A DNA stretch of 64,000 nt from the NCBI RefSeq assembly GCF_001854245.1, contig NZ_CP015381.1, positions 212,001 to 276,000 on the forward strand, read 5' to 3'. Made by a program: the position numbers and the translations under genes. The DNA comes from Desulfococcus multivorans. GTDB lineage: Bacteria > Desulfobacterota > Desulfobacteria > Desulfobacterales > Desulfococcaceae. Shown here in pieces: positions 63,511 through 64,000 of this stretch; position 1 is the first letter of the stretch, and each line of letters begins with the position of its first letter. The notes under the pieces were generated by a model. The model saw only the letters and a list, made by a program, of their open reading frames with translations, had not been told where the DNA came from and made no database searches.

Positions 63511-63540
63511 TTCATAGATGGACGGCGGCGGGTTTGTCAA
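63511..63540 (-). promoter_or_regulatory. Sigma-70-type promoter of the methyltransferase operon
   Basis: On the minus strand TTGACA (63535-63540), an 18-base spacer and TATGAA (63511-63516). The operator follows directly downstream and would cover the transcription start. Confidence 0.6.
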
Positions 63541-63721
63541 TATCTTTTTCTGAAAGACGGGAGGGACCGATGTCGTCGAGGGCGTCGAAGCGGGAAAAGC
63601 CTTCCAAACCTCCCGCTCTCGATATGGATGGACTTGAAATCTCAGCCGTGCGGTGTTTCCCGGAAGGTCTCTCCGCCCTCGGAGAGCGGACGCTGCCTGA
63701 TTATACAGCCGAGGCGGGGGG

Positions 63722-64000
63722 TCAGGACGTCTCCGGATGGAAATCCCCCGCTTCGAGCATGGGGGTGAAGGTATCCTTGAAGGCCATGTCGCCCCGCATG
63801 AAATACTCTACGTAGGTCACGGGAGATTCGCAGGAATAGACGGTGCGCTGAAAATAAAAGACCGGATATCCCGGTTTTTCACCGAACAGGTCGGAGAGGT
63901 TTTCCGGCAACCCGACTGCGGTCATGCACTGGCTGATCCGTGTCAGCGGCAGGCGATATTTGTTGATGAGAATGTCGTGAATGGAGTTTTCGGCCAGGTT
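63722..64000 (-). CDS. GntR-family regulator with UTRA domain, C-terminal part (partial)
   Basis: The 3' end of a regulator that starts beyond the window. The frame is open from 64000 and shows a UTRA ligand domain end: SIHDILINKYRLPLTRISQC, LPENLSDLFGEKPGYPVFYF, QRTVYSCESPVTYVEYFMRG. UTRA domains of HutC/FarR-type regulators bind the pathway substrate or product. It is transcribed in the same direction as the methyltransferase operon and lies next to the palindromic operator, so it is the likely controller and its ligand may be the methylated substrate. Confidence 0.85.
   Translation of the reverse strand, partial: NLAENSIHDILINKYRLPLTRISQCMTAVGLPENLSDLFGEKPGYPVFYFQRTVYSCESPVTYVEYFMRGDMAFKDTFTPMLEAGDFHPETS

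Overview
The window looks like a chromosomal segment of a strictly or mainly anaerobic, corrinoid-rich bacterium. A sulfate-reducer-type deltaproteobacterium (Desulfobacterota) is the best guess. The basis is inference from gene content: a ferredoxin-linked 2-oxoacid oxidoreductase, an electron-transfer flavoprotein beside sarcosine-oxidase-type demethylases, corrinoid methyltransferases and many PAS/NtrC-type regulators. No rRNA, tRNA or CRISPR array was seen.

Region 1 (1-26,200) is a stress and accessory region with many scars. It holds YqjD/ElaB-like and holin-like small membrane proteins, superoxide dismutase, BON-domain lipoproteins, a CsbD-like protein, DUF4112 and DUF2254 proteins, and a persulfide module (MBL-rhodanese protein plus two YeeE/YedE proteins). 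Scars include a phospholipase-D gene split by an IS1634-type element with a 5-bp target duplication, and a 961-bp direct repeat about 11 kb apart. There are also a group II intron maturase remnant, a fragment of a sigma-54 activator and an alpha/beta-hydrolase missing its middle. An intact PAS-NtrC activator (21,660-23,141) is followed by an enhancer-like motif and a -24/-12-like box. The same arrangement recurs after the decayed activator at 9.2-9.6 kb. Inside this region lies a compact three-gene operon: a U32-family protein with CX3C pairs, a methyltransferase and a type III polyketide synthase (13,034-16,057). A fused 2-oxoacid:ferredoxin oxidoreductase follows.

Region 2 (26,215-35,923) is a 2,917-residue cyclic beta-glucan synthase-like protein convergent with an RpiR-type regulator, with a strong hairpin between them.

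Region 3 (36,530-45,040) is a demethylation operon: heterotetrameric sarcosine oxidase-like subunits in the order B, D, A, G, a second FAD-dependent amine oxidoreductase, then EtfB and EtfA. In an anaerobe the electrons would leave through the Etf rather than to oxygen.

Region 4 (45,049-55,275) holds a DMT exporter, an ECF sigma/anti-sigma/DUF3106 operon, an Hpt protein and hybrid kinase, recN, a cobalamin adenosyltransferase and a cold-shock gene with its own promoter and terminator.

Region 5 (55,320-64,000, minus strand) is a methyltransferase operon. It runs from a GntR/UTRA regulator through a promoter with an overlapping palindromic operator, a corrinoid protein, an MtmB-family methyltransferase without pyrrolysine, an MtaA/UroD-family methyltransferase with an in-frame TGA, two thioredoxin-fold proteins and a CobW GTPase, to two polar-amino-acid permeases and a binding protein. 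The TGA sits exactly where the family has its zinc-binding Cys. The frame stays open for 31 family-like codons and a bacterial-SECIS-like hairpin follows, so a selenocysteine-containing corrinoid methyltransferase is the most striking possibility in the window.

A family of short inverted-repeat elements (five copies; four with 7-8 bp target duplications) is scattered through regions 1, 3 and 4.
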